46,985 nucleotides of DNA from Bacteroidota bacterium. Its GTDB lineage: Bacteria > Bacteroidota > Bacteroidia > B-17B0 > Aurantibacillaceae. Shown in pieces: positions 26,742-35,357 of the stretch. Made by a program: the position numbers and the translations under genes. The stretch spans positions 1 to 46,985 of the forward strand of contig JAJNBG010000031.1 of assembly GCA_021155905.1 (NCBI GenBank), in the 5' to 3' direction. Each line of letters opens with the position of its first letter. Within the stretch, counting starts at the first letter, position 1. The notes below the pieces were generated by a model. The model did no database searches and was not told the DNA's origin. It saw only the letters and a program-made list of their open reading frames with translations.

Positions 26742-28331
26742 CTAGATGTTTTTATACCGGCTGATACGCCATAATAAATTACGATTTAAAATACTGATGG
26801 AAGTAACCACACCCGAGAACATAGCAGAACAGACCCCTACTGCTATAATATCCTGTCCTGTCAGGTAAAGATTTTTATAATTGGTTTGGGGACGCAGTTG
26901 ATTAAGCTCAAAACGCTGAGGTGTGTGTTCTAATCCGTAAATTTCACCTTTGTCATAATTAGAAAAATGTTTGGTGGAAAGAGGTGTGGAAAGTTCACAG
27001 ATCTCTACATGGCCTTTAATCTGCGGTAGGGTTTCATAAAGCTTTTTCAGGAACACTTCTTTTAATTCTTCTTTCACAGACTCGTAATCATCACCACGTT
27101 TTTGCCATTTCATGTGTTCCCATTCTTTCATCCAGTTAAAAGGATAGGAACCGAGTACCTGTATCGAGGCCGTTCCGGGATGTTTTTGCTGCCATTCACT
27201 GTCTTTTGCAGATGGAAAAGAAATATAAAAAACAGGAGATATACTGTCTTTAGTTTTGAGATGTTGTTCCCTTGACTCATCCAGCTTGTAATTTTCGTAG
27301 AGCCAGATATTATACTTTGGTAATTTTAATTCTTCATCCGTAGCGTTTAAACCTACGTAGATGCACACATGGGACACAGACGGCTTTACCTTATTTAAAG
27401 CTATAGTATTTTCGGCTTTTTGTAATTCCGGCAGAATGAGTTTATTAAACGTGTTGTGAGCCCCTGCATCACTGATGATTTTTTTGGCGAACAACTTGTC
27501 TCCATTTTGCATGAGTACTCCTATGGCCTTATTGTTTTCAATAATAACATTTTTCACATCGGCCTTGATGGCAATAAGACCGCCATTCTCCATAATTACC
27601 GATTCCATGCTTTTGTGAATGTTCGCGGCGCCACCCACCGGGTAAGCGGCCCCTTCAATGTAATGAGTTACCACCAAGGCATGGATGCCAAAACTACTCT
27701 GTTTAGGTGTTAATCCATAATTGCCACACTGAGCACATAGTACTGAAATCAGTTTTTCATTTTTAGTTAAAGCGCTTAATACTTCATAGGTGGTTTGCCT
27801 GGAGTACTTTAAAAAACTTTTTTTTAAATAACGTCCTAGTAATTTACTTAACCAGCGAGGCATCGTTTTTTCCGAAAAGAATAAAGAGGCGTGCCCGCTC
27901 ACTTTCAAAACCAGATCATAATACAGGCGAATGGATTTTTCGTCATCCGGAAAATATTCGATGATCTGGTCAATTTGGTTTTGAAGGCCTTTCCTGAAAT
28001 TGTAAACTTCTCCTTCGATGATAGCCTGGTCATAAATTTCGCCAACATCATCCCATTGTAATTTGCCGTTAGTGACATAATCAAACGCTTTTCGTATAAG
28101 GCTTCCTTCATTATTGACTTGTCCAATGTAATGCGCGCCGACATCCCACTCAAATTTCTTGCGCTTAAACGTATGGGTAAATCCTCCGACAGCATAATGT
28201 TTTTCAAGTACCAGTACTTTTTTTCCGGCTTTCGCGAGGCATACGGCCGTTGTGAGTCCGCCTACACCTGAGCCAATTATAATTGAATCGTAAGTTGATT
28301 TCGTGAGCTCAGAGGTGTAGAGGTTTTTCAA
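26742..28331 (-). CDS. FAD-dependent retinol-reductase/carotenoid-isomerase-like oxidoreductase
   Basis: 529 aa. YDSIIIGSGVGGLTTAVCLAKAGKKVLVLEKHYAVGG at 14-50 is the FAD-binding motif of the phytoene desaturase superfamily. WDVGAHYIG and GAAYPVGGAANIHKSM resemble all-trans-retinol 13,14-reductase and CrtISO. The C-terminus has NLYLTGQDIIAVGV, the FAD-contact motif. The substrate is unknown; a carotenoid or other isoprenoid is the usual guess. The frame opens at a TTG at 28331 with no ATG nearby, so the start is uncertain by several residues. alkB-like 28398-29000 is 66 bp upstream on the same strand. Confidence 0.8.
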   Translation of the reverse strand: MKNLYTSELTKSTYDSIIIGSGVGGLTTAVCLAKAGKKVLVLEKHYAVGGFTHTFKRKKFEWDVGAHYIGQVNNEGSLIRKAFDYVTNGKLQWDDVGEIYDQAIIEGEVYNFRKGLQNQIDQIIEYFPDDEKSIRLYYDLVLKVSGHASLFFSEKTMPRWLSKLLGRYLKKSFLKYSRQTTYEVLSALTKNEKLISVLCAQCGNYGLTPKQSSFGIHALVVTHYIEGAAYPVGGAANIHKSMESVIMENGGLIAIKADVKNVIIENNKAIGVLMQNGDKLFAKKIISDAGAHNTFNKLILPELQKAENTIALNKVKPSVSHVCIYVGLNATDEELKLPKYNIWLYENYKLDESREQHLKTKDSISPVFYISFPSAKDSEWQQKHPGTASIQVLGSYPFNWMKEWEHMKWQKRGDDYESVKEELKEVFLKKLYETLPQIKGHVEICELSTPLSTKHFSNYDKGEIYGLEHTPQRFELNQLRPQTNYKNLYLTGQDIIAVGVCSAMFSGVVTSISILNRNLLWRISRYKNI

Positions 28332-28397
28332 ATAATAAAATTGTAAAAAAGCTGATTTTAGAGATTAAACAGTGCGAAGACTGTATTTCAAATATAG

Positions 28398-29000
28398 TTA
28401 TTCTACAATGGTTCTGAATGTTAAATTAATTCTTGGACGCTTTACTTGTGTGGTTGGCGGCAGTCGGTGCATCCAGTGCGTTTGGGTTTCATCTTTCATC
28501 ACGAGGAGACTGCCATGTTCAAGCACGAGCGAAACGGTTGCTTTACTCTCTTTATGTTTAAATGAAAATTTTCGTTCCGCACCAAAGCTCAGTGATGCGA
28601 TGGAGCCGTTTTTCTGAAGCATTTTTTCTCCGTCGCTGTGCCAGGCCATGCCTTCATTTCCATCATGGTATAAATTAAGCAAACAGGAATTATATGTAGC
28701 GTCTGTTTTCTTTTCAGCCAGTTGTTTTAACAAGAGTAATTCTTTGGTCCACTCCAACGCTTTTTTGGTGGTATTGGAGTATGTATAATTGAAAGGTTTA
28801 TCGCCGTACCAGGCAACCTTACGATTCGTGATAATATGTTTTCCGAAGATCACGGCTTCGTCATTTCTCCATTCAATCGTATTGTACAGCTCGTTAAAGA
28901 AATGATTGGCTTCTGCTTGTGAAAGTATTTTCCCGTAATAAAAAACGGTGCCGTCATAAGGCAGGAGATTTATTATTTGATCACCACTGAAAAGGTCCAT
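28398..29000 (-). CDS. AlkB-like 2OG-Fe(II) dioxygenase (nucleic acid repair)
   Basis: 200 aa from the ATG at 29000; an upstream ATG adds only a hydrophobic 11-residue stretch. NLYHDGNEGMAWHSDGEK gives the iron ligands H121 and D123; H178 (THWMHRLPPT) is the third ligand, and R190 in RPRINLTFR binds 2-oxoglutarate. These match the AlkB/ALKBH2-3 branch, which demethylates 1-methyladenine and 3-methylcytosine in DNA or RNA. No ada-type neighbour is seen. Confidence 0.9.
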   Translation of the reverse strand: MDLFSGDQIINLLPYDGTVFYYGKILSQAEANHFFNELYNTIEWRNDEAVIFGKHIITNRKVAWYGDKPFNYTYSNTTKKALEWTKELLLLKQLAEKKTDATYNSCLLNLYHDGNEGMAWHSDGEKMLQKNGSIASLSFGAERKFSFKHKESKATVSLVLEHGSLLVMKDETQTHWMHRLPPTTQVKRPRINLTFRTIVE

Positions 29001-29068
29001 GGAATAAAAATACAAAAATACGTATGGAACCAATAAAGTAGTTTAATTTATTATAGTATATTAGATTC

Positions 29069-31123
29069 ATGCAAAAACTTTTTGTTTTAATCGGACTCAG
29101 TTTAATACTGTCTTCCGGAAAGCACTTCGCTCAGCAATCAATTTTAAAACATGAAATCGATTCTATTTCCGGATTGTTGAAAGCAGATCATGGTGACACC
29201 AATACAGTTAAGCGATTAAACAGGATCGCGAGAAATTACTCTTATTTATATATGTTGGATAGCGTCACTCGTTATGTCGACGCCTCTTTACGGCTAAATG
29301 ATCAATTAAATCAGAAACTACAAAGGGGAACCGGGTCTGAAAAACAGATTCGTTATACCTTGTTGAAAGCAAAAGGAAATTCTCACAGTGTGATGGGCGG
29401 TGCTTTTTACGAAAGCGGAAAATATCCCGAGGCTTTGAAAAGTCATTTTACATCTCTGAAAATATTTGAATCGGTTAATAATAAAAGAGGAATTAGCGCA
29501 GCTTACGGCAATATAGGATTGGTTTATTACTTCCAGGGCAATTTCAAAGAAGCTTTGAAGAATCATCGGGCTTCGTTGAAAATAGATGAAGAACTGGGAG
29601 ACAAAACAGGGATTGCAACGGCGTTCAATAATTTAGGAATTGTGTACGCCGATCAGGGCGATTTAGCAGAAGCCATGAAATGCCATGAGGCATCACTCAA
29701 AATCAAAAAGGAATTGAACGACCAACCAGGCCTGGCTGCTTCTTATAATAATTTAGGGAGACTGAATTATAAAATGGGGAATTACAATGAATCTCTGAAG
29801 AACAACATGGAGTGTCTAAAGCTGTATGAAGCGTTGGAGGATGAAGAAGGAATGGCATTGTCTTATTTTAATTTGGGAGATGTTTACTTTGTGCAAAAAA
29901 AATACAAAGAAGCGGAGCAATCTTTCATGCAGGCCAAGCGACTTTCCTTGAAAGTAAATTACAGGCTTAACCTTAAGTTTATTTATCAAAGCCTGGCTGA
30001 ATTATATAAAAACAGAAAAGATTTTAAGAAAGCCTTTGAGAACCAGGCAATGTTTATTTTATATAATGATAGTATAAGCAACGAGGAAACGAAAAAGCAA
30101 ACGATTCAAATGCAAATGACCTATGATTTTGAAAAGAAAGAAGCGGTGGCTGATGCAGAACACAAAAAGGAAATAGAAAACCAAAAAGTTTTGGCTCATG
30201 AAAAAAACAGGAAACAAACAATCATTATAGCTGTTACAATCATCGTTCTGTTACTGGTTATGATTTTTGCGGCTTTTATTTTCAGGTCACTCCGAACAAC
30301 ACGGAAGCAAAAAGCAGTTATTGAATCACAGAAAAGTGAGGTGGAACATCAAAAGCATTTAGTGGAAGAGAAACAAAAAGAAATCATAGATTCTATCACC
30401 TATGCTAAACGATTACAGAAGGCCATTCTGCCTTCGGATGAAGACTTGCGGAAACATTTGCCGGATAGCTTTGTTTTATATCAACCAAAAGATATTGTCG
30501 CAGGAGACTTTTACTGGATGCATGTTTCTAACGACCTTGTATTTATAGCGGCTGCCGATAGTACGGGTCACGGTGTGCCCGGCGCTATGGTCAGTGTAGT
30601 GTGTAGTAACGCCTTGAATCGCGCGGTAGATGAATTTCAATTGTCTGATACGGGTCAAATACTGGATAAAACCCGTGATCTGGTATTAGAAACTTTTGCA
30701 AAAAGTGGGGAAGAGATAAAAGACGGGATGGATATTTCATTGTTATGTATCAATAAAGTTGCGAACGTTATTTCCTGGAGTGGCGCCAACAACCAACTGT
30801 GGTACATTCAGAATGAGACGTTCAAAGAAATTAAAGCGAACAAACAGGCAATCGGAAAAACCGATGAGCCCAAGCCTTTCACTACTCATAAAATAGAAGT
30901 GAATACCGGCGATACTTTTTATTTAATGACAGATGGCTATCCCGATCAATTCGGCGGACCGAAAGGGAAGAAATACAAATACAAATCGCTGGAAGAAAAA
31001 CTGATATCCATCAGTCATTTAACCCTGACGGAGCAACAGGAAATACTCACCAGTGTTTTTAATAACTGGAAAGGCGACCTGGAACAGGTCGATGATGTGA
31101 CTATTATTGGCATTAAGATTTAA
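29069..31123 (+). CDS. TPR sensor with SpoIIE-type PP2C phosphatase domain
   Basis: 684 aa. The signal peptide is about 1-21. Tetratricopeptide repeats span about 105-335 with a 40-residue period (GNIGLVYYFQGNFKEALKNHRASLKI and its copies). A single transmembrane helix is at about 384-406, then a coiled coil to about 445, then the SpoIIE/PP2C domain at about 455-684 (DIVAGDFYW, ADSTGHGVPGAMVS, DGMDISLLC, MTDGYPDQFGG). The periplasmic TPR part probably senses, and the cytoplasmic phosphatase acts on a serine-phosphorylated regulator. No partner anti-sigma gene is adjacent. This architecture is common in Bacteroidota. Confidence 0.9.
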   Translation: MQKLFVLIGLSLILSSGKHFAQQSILKHEIDSISGLLKADHGDTNTVKRLNRIARNYSYLYMLDSVTRYVDASLRLNDQLNQKLQRGTGSEKQIRYTLLKAKGNSHSVMGGAFYESGKYPEALKSHFTSLKIFESVNNKRGISAAYGNIGLVYYFQGNFKEALKNHRASLKIDEELGDKTGIATAFNNLGIVYADQGDLAEAMKCHEASLKIKKELNDQPGLAASYNNLGRLNYKMGNYNESLKNNMECLKLYEALEDEEGMALSYFNLGDVYFVQKKYKEAEQSFMQAKRLSLKVNYRLNLKFIYQSLAELYKNRKDFKKAFENQAMFILYNDSISNEETKKQTIQMQMTYDFEKKEAVADAEHKKEIENQKVLAHEKNRKQTIIIAVTIIVLLLVMIFAAFIFRSLRTTRKQKAVIESQKSEVEHQKHLVEEKQKEIIDSITYAKRLQKAILPSDEDLRKHLPDSFVLYQPKDIVAGDFYWMHVSNDLVFIAAADSTGHGVPGAMVSVVCSNALNRAVDEFQLSDTGQILDKTRDLVLETFAKSGEEIKDGMDISLLCINKVANVISWSGANNQLWYIQNETFKEIKANKQAIGKTDEPKPFTTHKIEVNTGDTFYLMTDGYPDQFGGPKGKKYKYKSLEEKLISISHLTLTEQQEILTSVFNNWKGDLEQVDDVTIIGIKI

Positions 31124-31152
31124 TTGCAACTTTTTATGTTTTTATAAAAAAA

Positions 31153-31184
31153 TTTGTGTAATCAAATGGTTACCTATATATTTG
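31153..31184 (+). promoter_or_regulatory. Promoter of the arsR operon (TTTG-N20-TATATTTG)
   Basis: TTTG at 31153-31156 and TATATTTG at 31177-31184 match both Bacteroidota promoter boxes with a 20-bp spacer, 17 bp upstream of the regulator's ATG. Confidence 0.65.
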
Positions 31185-31198
31185 TAACCAAATAGTTA
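31168..31198. promoter_or_regulatory. Inverted-repeat operator overlapping the arsR -7 box
   Basis: GGTTAC (31168-31173) and GTAACC (31184-31189) form an exact inverted repeat with a 10-bp centre that covers the -7 element. A further GTTAC-like half site follows near 31194. This is the geometry expected for autorepression by the dimeric ArsR-type protein encoded next. Confidence 0.6.
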
Positions 31199-31201
31199 CA
31201 G

Positions 31202-31567
31202 ATGGAAGTCCGAAGAGATGTGTTTCAGGCAATAGCAGATCCGAACAGGAGAGCAATCATTAGCCTGATTTCAAAAAACAAGTTAACACTGAATGGTGTG
31301 GCTGAACATTTTGATGTGAGTCGCCCGGCCATTTCAAAACATATTAAAATCTTAACGGAATGTGGTTTAATTACCATCGAGCAACATGGCCGCGAACGTT
31401 ACTGCGAAGCCAAACTTGAAAAACTGAACGAAGTATCCGATTGGGTGGAACAGTATCGTAAATTCTGGACCACTAAACTGGATGACCTTGAAAGTTATTT
31501 AAATAGCCTGCAATCAAAACAGAAAGTAAAACCAAAAAAGAAAAAAAATGGAAACAAAAAAAAGTAA
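31202..31567 (+). CDS. ArsR-family winged-helix repressor
   Basis: 121 aa. FQAIADPNRRAIISLISKNKLTLNGVAEHFDVSRPAISKHIKILTECGLI is the ArsR helix-turn-helix with recognition helix SRPAISKHIKIL. No metal-binding Cys pair is present, so it belongs to the group that controls AHSA1/SRPBCC genes. A lysine-rich tail ends the protein. The next gene starts inside this one (20-bp overlap), so the two are translationally coupled. The operator at 31168-31198 suggests autorepression. Confidence 0.9.
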   Translation: MEVRRDVFQAIADPNRRAIISLISKNKLTLNGVAEHFDVSRPAISKHIKILTECGLITIEQHGRERYCEAKLEKLNEVSDWVEQYRKFWTTKLDDLESYLNSLQSKQKVKPKKKKNGNKKK

Positions 31568-32051
31568 TGAGCTGGTGATAACGCGTATATTAAATGCACC
31601 ACCTGACGTGGTTTTTAAAACATTTACGGAAGCAGAACATCTTGCCCATTGGTGGGGTCCAAAAGGCATGAAGCTCGAAGTTATAAAATGTGAGGTGAGA
31701 CAAGGCGGCCATTTTCATTATAAGATGATCACGCCGGAGGGACATGAGATGTTTGGTGTGTTTCATTACAAAGAAATTATCCCGCCGGAAAAAATTGTTT
31801 TCACGAACGGTTTTGCCGATAAAGACGGAAACCTGATCAGGGCGCCTTTTGCTGCAAATTTCCCGATAGAAGTTTTGAACACCTGGACGTTTGAAGAAGA
31901 GAATGGAAACACCCGCCTCACTCTCAGAGGGGTTCCATACAATGCCACAGAAGAAGAACAACAATTCTTTGAAGCAATGCATCCAAGTATGAACCAGGGT
32001 TTCGGTGGAACGTTTGACCAATGGACAAATTATTTAGCAAGTATTCAATAA
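31548..32051 (+). CDS. SRPBCC/AHSA1-domain protein
   Basis: 167 aa START-like fold. ITRILNAPPDVVFKTFTEAEHLAHWWGPKGMKLEV is the usual AHSA1 N-terminal signature and GFGGTFDQWTNYL the C-terminal helix. These proteins have a hydrophobic cavity of unknown ligand and are often encoded with an ArsR-type regulator, as here. The ATG at 31548 lies inside the repressor gene. Confidence 0.87.
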   Translation: METKKSNELVITRILNAPPDVVFKTFTEAEHLAHWWGPKGMKLEVIKCEVRQGGHFHYKMITPEGHEMFGVFHYKEIIPPEKIVFTNGFADKDGNLIRAPFAANFPIEVLNTWTFEEENGNTRLTLRGVPYNATEEEQQFFEAMHPSMNQGFGGTFDQWTNYLASIQ

Positions 32052-32068
32052 CATCAAAAAATAATTTT

Positions 32069-32494
32069 ATGGCACATCAACCTTTTATAATAGAGCGCAC
32101 TTATAACGCTCCAGTATCACTAGTCTGGAAAGCAATTACCAACAAAGAAGAGATGCAAAAATGGTATTTTGATTTCTCCGAATTCAAACCTGAAGTGGGA
32201 TTCGAATTTCAGTTCGAAGGCGGAACAGAAGACAAAACCTACCTCCATTTGTGTAAGATCATGGAAGTGATCGAAAATAAAAAACTGACCTATAGCTGGC
32301 GGTATGATGGCTACGAAGGCAATTCCTTTGTGACCTTTGAATTGTTTGACGAAGGAAAACAAACACGTTTAAAACTGACGCATGCAGGCTTAGAGACATT
32401 CCCGGCTATTAAAGATTTTGCTAAAGAAAATTTTGAAGCGGGTTGGACAGAGATTATCGGTAAATCACTGAAGGAATTTGTAGAGCAAAAATAG
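32069..32494 (+). CDS. SRPBCC/AHSA1-domain protein, second copy
   Basis: 141 aa from the ATG at 32069; an upstream in-frame ATG at 32021 would overlap the preceding gene and adds residues outside the fold. FIIERTYNAPVSLVWKAITNKEEMQKWYFDFSEF begins the START-like fold and GWTEIIGKSLKEFV is the last helix. It is the third gene of the ArsR operon, 17 bp after the second. A bidirectional terminator follows. Confidence 0.85.
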   Translation: MAHQPFIIERTYNAPVSLVWKAITNKEEMQKWYFDFSEFKPEVGFEFQFEGGTEDKTYLHLCKIMEVIENKKLTYSWRYDGYEGNSFVTFELFDEGKQTRLKLTHAGLETFPAIKDFAKENFEAGWTEIIGKSLKEFVEQK

Positions 32495-32517
32495 ATCCCT
32501 ATTAACGTTAACACAAA

Positions 32518-32545
32518 GAAGCCCTGATCGTTTGACCAGGGCTTC
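32518..32545. terminator. Bidirectional terminator
   Basis: GAAGCCCTG / CAGGGCTTC stem (9 bp) with a 10-nt loop between two convergent stops (32494 and 32563), flanked by T-rich and A-rich tracts. Confidence 0.8.
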
Positions 32546-32562
32546 AATTTTGCTGGAAAATA

Positions 32563-33018
32563 TTATTTCGCGCTATCGCGTAACATTTTTACTTCATCAT
32601 GAGCTTTTTGTAATTCAGCTCTGTGTTTTCTGATAACATTCACCGCATCTGATGGAAGGCCTTCCGTATCATTTAAAATATCATCATAAGTTTGTTTGGC
32701 TTTATCTTCACCAAACTCACAGGATGACAAAACGGCTTTACGATCATTCGCTGTAATGGCAGCTTTCACATCCATCCAGACGCGATACAATTTACCGGTG
32801 TTTTTAGTTTCATCCGATTTTGGCATTTCATCGGCATCTGTGATGAAAGCTCGCAATTCGCTTGCAAATCCTATACTTTGCTGGCTTAACCTGTTGAATA
32901 ACATTTTAAGATCTGCGTCTTTTGTCTCTTCAGAAGCGGTTTTGTATCCTTCAGTACGATCGTTATTAATAATTACAAGGTCTTTAATGGCCGTATTTAC
33001 TTTTTCTGTGGTTTCCAT
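32563..33018 (-). CDS. PA2169/DUF2383-family four-helix-bundle protein
   Basis: 151 aa, almost fully helical. NTAIKDLVIINNDRTEGYKTASEETKDADLKMLFNRLSQQSIGFASELRAFI and the later KAAITANDRKAVLSSCEFGEDKAKQTYDDIL match the PA2169 (DUF2383) ferritin-like family. The role is unknown; members are often stress-induced. It is a single gene with its own terminator. Confidence 0.82.
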   Translation of the reverse strand: METTEKVNTAIKDLVIINNDRTEGYKTASEETKDADLKMLFNRLSQQSIGFASELRAFITDADEMPKSDETKNTGKLYRVWMDVKAAITANDRKAVLSSCEFGEDKAKQTYDDILNDTEGLPSDAVNVIRKHRAELQKAHDEVKMLRDSAK

Positions 33019-33173
33019 GATATTTAAGTTTTAATGGTTTTATATTATACAAAGTTGCAATAAGATGGTCTGAAAAGCCTTATAGCTTTTTCTAAATATG
33101 TTATAATTTTAAAATATGGACTGATGCCGGTGCACATGAAATCCTCTTGGATTTTCAGGCGAATAAAATAAAA

Positions 33174-33200
33174 AAACGCCTGATGATATATCAGGCGTTT
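33174..33200 (-). terminator. Minus-strand terminator beside the tRNA remnant
   Basis: AAACGCCTGAT / ATCAGGCGTTT stem (11 bp) with a 5-nt loop; on the minus strand it is followed by a long T-run (A-run at 33160-33176 on plus). It sits 5 bp from the duplicated tRNA 3' end. Confidence 0.75.
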
Positions 33201-33205
33201 AGTTG

Positions 33206-33222
33206 GAGGTCCCGTCCAGGTT
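33206..33222 (-). repeat. Duplicated 3' end of tRNA-Cys
   Basis: GAGGTCCCGTCCAGGTT is identical to 33384-33400, the 3' end of tRNA-Cys plus one flanking base, 178 bp away. The sequence beyond it (33223-33290) does not fold into a tRNA but contains the 12-bp palindrome AGGGCATGCCCT at 33246-33257. It is a decayed second tRNA gene or an att-type scar. The 33019-33384 stretch holds only this copy and two terminators; I see no gene in it. Confidence 0.6.
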
Positions 33223-33352
33223 ACCGCGTTCCGCGATGATGCTGGAGGGCATGCCCTGAGTCACAATGAAGAAATACAAGCAAAGCTTGTGTTTTTATTT
33301 TTCAAATTATGATCATTCAAGCAGAGCTCGACGATCAACTTGAAAAATAAAA

Positions 33353-33372
33353 AAACCGCCATAGGGCGGTTT
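33353..33372 (-). terminator. Terminator of tRNA-Cys
   Basis: AAACCGCC / GGCGGTTT stem with a 4-nt loop, followed on the minus strand by a T-run, 12 bp beyond the tRNA 3' end. Confidence 0.82.
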
Positions 33373-33384
33373 CTTCATTTATCG

Positions 33385-33455
33385 AGGTCCCGTCCAGGTT
33401 CGAACTGGAGTAGCAGCTTTTGCAGAGCTGAGCCTAACCACTCGGCCACAGGACC
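33385..33455 (-). tRNA. tRNA-Cys (GCA)
   Basis: 71 nt. The acceptor stem GGTCCTG pairs with CGGGACC (one G-U); discriminator U73 is typical for tRNA-Cys. The D-arm is GCCGAGTGGTTAGGC. The anticodon arm CAGCT-CTGCAAA-AGCTG has anticodon GCA. The T-arm is CCAGTTCGAACCTGG. CCA is not encoded. Confidence 0.95.
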
Positions 33456-33467
33456 ATTTTAGGTTTA

Positions 33468-33501
33468 CAAATGTAATAAATATTTCGTTACTTGTAGCAA
33501 A
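33468..33501 (-). promoter_or_regulatory. Possible tRNA-Cys promoter
   Basis: TACATTTG (33475-33468) is an exact TAnnTTTG match 12 bp before the tRNA; TTTG (33501-33498) lies 22 bp upstream, a slightly long spacer. Confidence 0.45.
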
Positions 33502-33510
33502 TTTATTTTT

Positions 33511-34653
33511 ATGGTTTTTTCATCGAAGTTACCAAGTGTAGGCACATCTATTTTTACCGTGATGAGTGGCCTGGCCAGGGAACATAATGCCATTAACCTT
33601 TCGCAGGGGTTTCCTGATTTTAACTGCGATCCGAAGCTGTTGGATTTAACTTATAAATATACCACCGAAGGATTTAACCAATATGCCCCAATGCAGGGAG
33701 CGGTCGCCTTGCGTGAACAAATTGCTTTACTGATGCAAAATTGCTACGGCGCGGTTTATAATCCTGATACTGAAATAACCATTACCGCCGGAGCCACGCA
33801 GGGAATTTTTACAGCAATTGCCGCTTTTATTCAGAAAGGAGACGAAGTAATTATTTTTGAACCCGCATATGATTCTTACACACCCGCCGTTGAAGTGAAC
33901 GGAGGCATTGTAAAGCCAATTGCTTTGGATTATCCCGGATTTACTATCAATTGGAATATGGTGAAGAATACCATTACGGATAAAACGCGTATGATCCTGA
34001 TCAATACACCACATAATCCAAGCGGAACCACGCTTTCGGAAAATGATCTGCAAGAACTTGAGAAATTGGTGACTGGTACAAATATTATTGTAGTAAGTGA
34101 TGAGGTATATGAACACATGGTATTTGACGGAAAAGCACATCAAAGTGTGGCAAGGTTTAAAAGCCTGGCCTCACAATCCCTCATTGTGTCTTCTTTCGGA
34201 AAAACAATTCACGCAACCGGTTGGAAAATTGGTTATGTTGCCGCCCAAAAGGAATTAATGACGGAGTTTAGAAAGGTACATCAGTTTTTGGTATTTTGTG
34301 TGAATCATCCATTTCAATTGGCTTTAGCCGAATATTTAAAAGATGAATCCGTTTATAAAGATCTCTATGTTTTTTACCAGGCTAAACGCGATTATTTTAG
34401 AAAATTAATTTCGGGATCACGCTTTACTATAGAGCCCTGCACAGGCACTTACTTTCATCTTTTAAATTATAAAAAGATTACGGAAGAAAAAGACACTGAT
34501 TACGCCATTCGTTTAACAAAAGAAAAAGGGCTGGCAACTATCCCTCTTTCTGTATTTTCTGGCCACCAACCACAACAACATTTATTGCGTTTTTGTTTTG
34601 CTAAAAAAGAGGAAACTTTGGAGAAAGCAGCTGAAATTATTTGTACATTGTAG
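33511..34653 (+). CDS. Methionine aminotransferase (YbdL-like, PLP-dependent)
   Basis: 380 aa class I/II aminotransferase. SSKLPSVGTSIFTVMSGLAREHNAINLSQGFPDFN is the N-terminal signature of YbdL and kynurenine/glutamine-type enzymes. NTPHNPSG (166-173) and the PLP lysine K231 in SSFGKTIHATGWKIGY are present. It probably transaminates methionine (or glutamine) with a 2-oxoacid. An omega-amidase, which acts on the ketoglutaramate produced, lies four genes downstream in what looks like the same operon. Confidence 0.87.
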   Translation: MVFSSKLPSVGTSIFTVMSGLAREHNAINLSQGFPDFNCDPKLLDLTYKYTTEGFNQYAPMQGAVALREQIALLMQNCYGAVYNPDTEITITAGATQGIFTAIAAFIQKGDEVIIFEPAYDSYTPAVEVNGGIVKPIALDYPGFTINWNMVKNTITDKTRMILINTPHNPSGTTLSENDLQELEKLVTGTNIIVVSDEVYEHMVFDGKAHQSVARFKSLASQSLIVSSFGKTIHATGWKIGYVAAQKELMTEFRKVHQFLVFCVNHPFQLALAEYLKDESVYKDLYVFYQAKRDYFRKLISGSRFTIEPCTGTYFHLLNYKKITEEKDTDYAIRLTKEKGLATIPLSVFSGHQPQQHLLRFCFAKKEETLEKAAEIICTL

Positions 34654-34688
34654 GTTAAAAATAGTATTTACTTATTCATCTTTCCCCT

Positions 34689-35357
34689 ATGCGCGTTATT
34701 AAATTAAGCCTTTTATGTTTATTGTTTTCTTTTTCCGGTAAAGCGCAGGACACTCTTTTTTTTAAATACAAACAAAAACTGGTAGTGATTGTTAAAGAAG
34801 TTTCTCCAACAGAAATACAGTATAAAAAACTTGAATTACCTGACGGGCCAATGTATATTGTCAGTAAAAATGACATTGACAAAATTGTTTACAAAAACGG
34901 GTACACTGATGTTTTTAAGCAGGCACCCGAGGAGCCAAAAGCGCCGGAATCCTTTGTGGTTTATAATAATAATCCCGAAGAAAATCTTAATTATGAAAAG
35001 ATAACTTATCAGGATGCAAAAGCGAGACATTACCGCCTGGTAAGCCTCGTGGACAGACACCCTGATGTAAAGCGAAGAGATAACCTGAAAATAGATTTGA
35101 AAACAATGAGGAACCTGAAAAAACATCAGGGTGGTACAAGGACAATGGCTATTGTTTTTGGTGGAGTTGCTATTGGTGGCGTTGCCATGTATTCGTTGAT
35201 GAGTGCGGCTAGTTACGGTGGAATCGTGGATCCGGTTTTCGCCATGCAACCAATGATATTTGGCGCTTTAGGCCTTGGATTTGGCGTCGGCTCCATTGCT
35301 CTGACTGTGAAATTAAACGAAAAGCGAAAAGAGTTTGTGAATCGGTACAATGAGTAG
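34689..35357 (+). CDS. Tandem membrane paralog 1 of 3
   Basis: 222 aa. A signal peptide (MRVIKLSLLCLLFSFSGKAQ) is followed by a short conserved beta-rich domain: QDTLFFKYKQKLVVIVKEVSPTEIQYKKLELPDGPMYIVSKNDIDKIVYKNG. A variable helical middle (about 85-145) precedes two hydrophobic helices near the C-terminus (AIVFGGVAIGGVAMYSLM and FGALGLGFGVGSIAL). The N-terminal domain recurs in the next two genes. The function is unknown; topology suggests a periplasmic domain tethered to the inner membrane. Its stop overlaps the next ATG by 8 bp. Confidence 0.75.
   Translation: MRVIKLSLLCLLFSFSGKAQDTLFFKYKQKLVVIVKEVSPTEIQYKKLELPDGPMYIVSKNDIDKIVYKNGYTDVFKQAPEEPKAPESFVVYNNNPEENLNYEKITYQDAKARHYRLVSLVDRHPDVKRRDNLKIDLKTMRNLKKHQGGTRTMAIVFGGVAIGGVAMYSLMSAASYGGIVDPVFAMQPMIFGALGLGFGVGSIALTVKLNEKRKEFVNRYNE

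Noticed and set aside
31590..32021. Minus-strand 143-aa reading frame
   Set aside because: Antisense of a well-supported AHSA1 gene, without a plausible protein pattern.
33223..33300. Complete second tRNA gene next to tRNA-Cys
   Set aside because: Only the 17-nt 3' end matches; the T-loop, anticodon arm and acceptor 5' strand cannot be formed.
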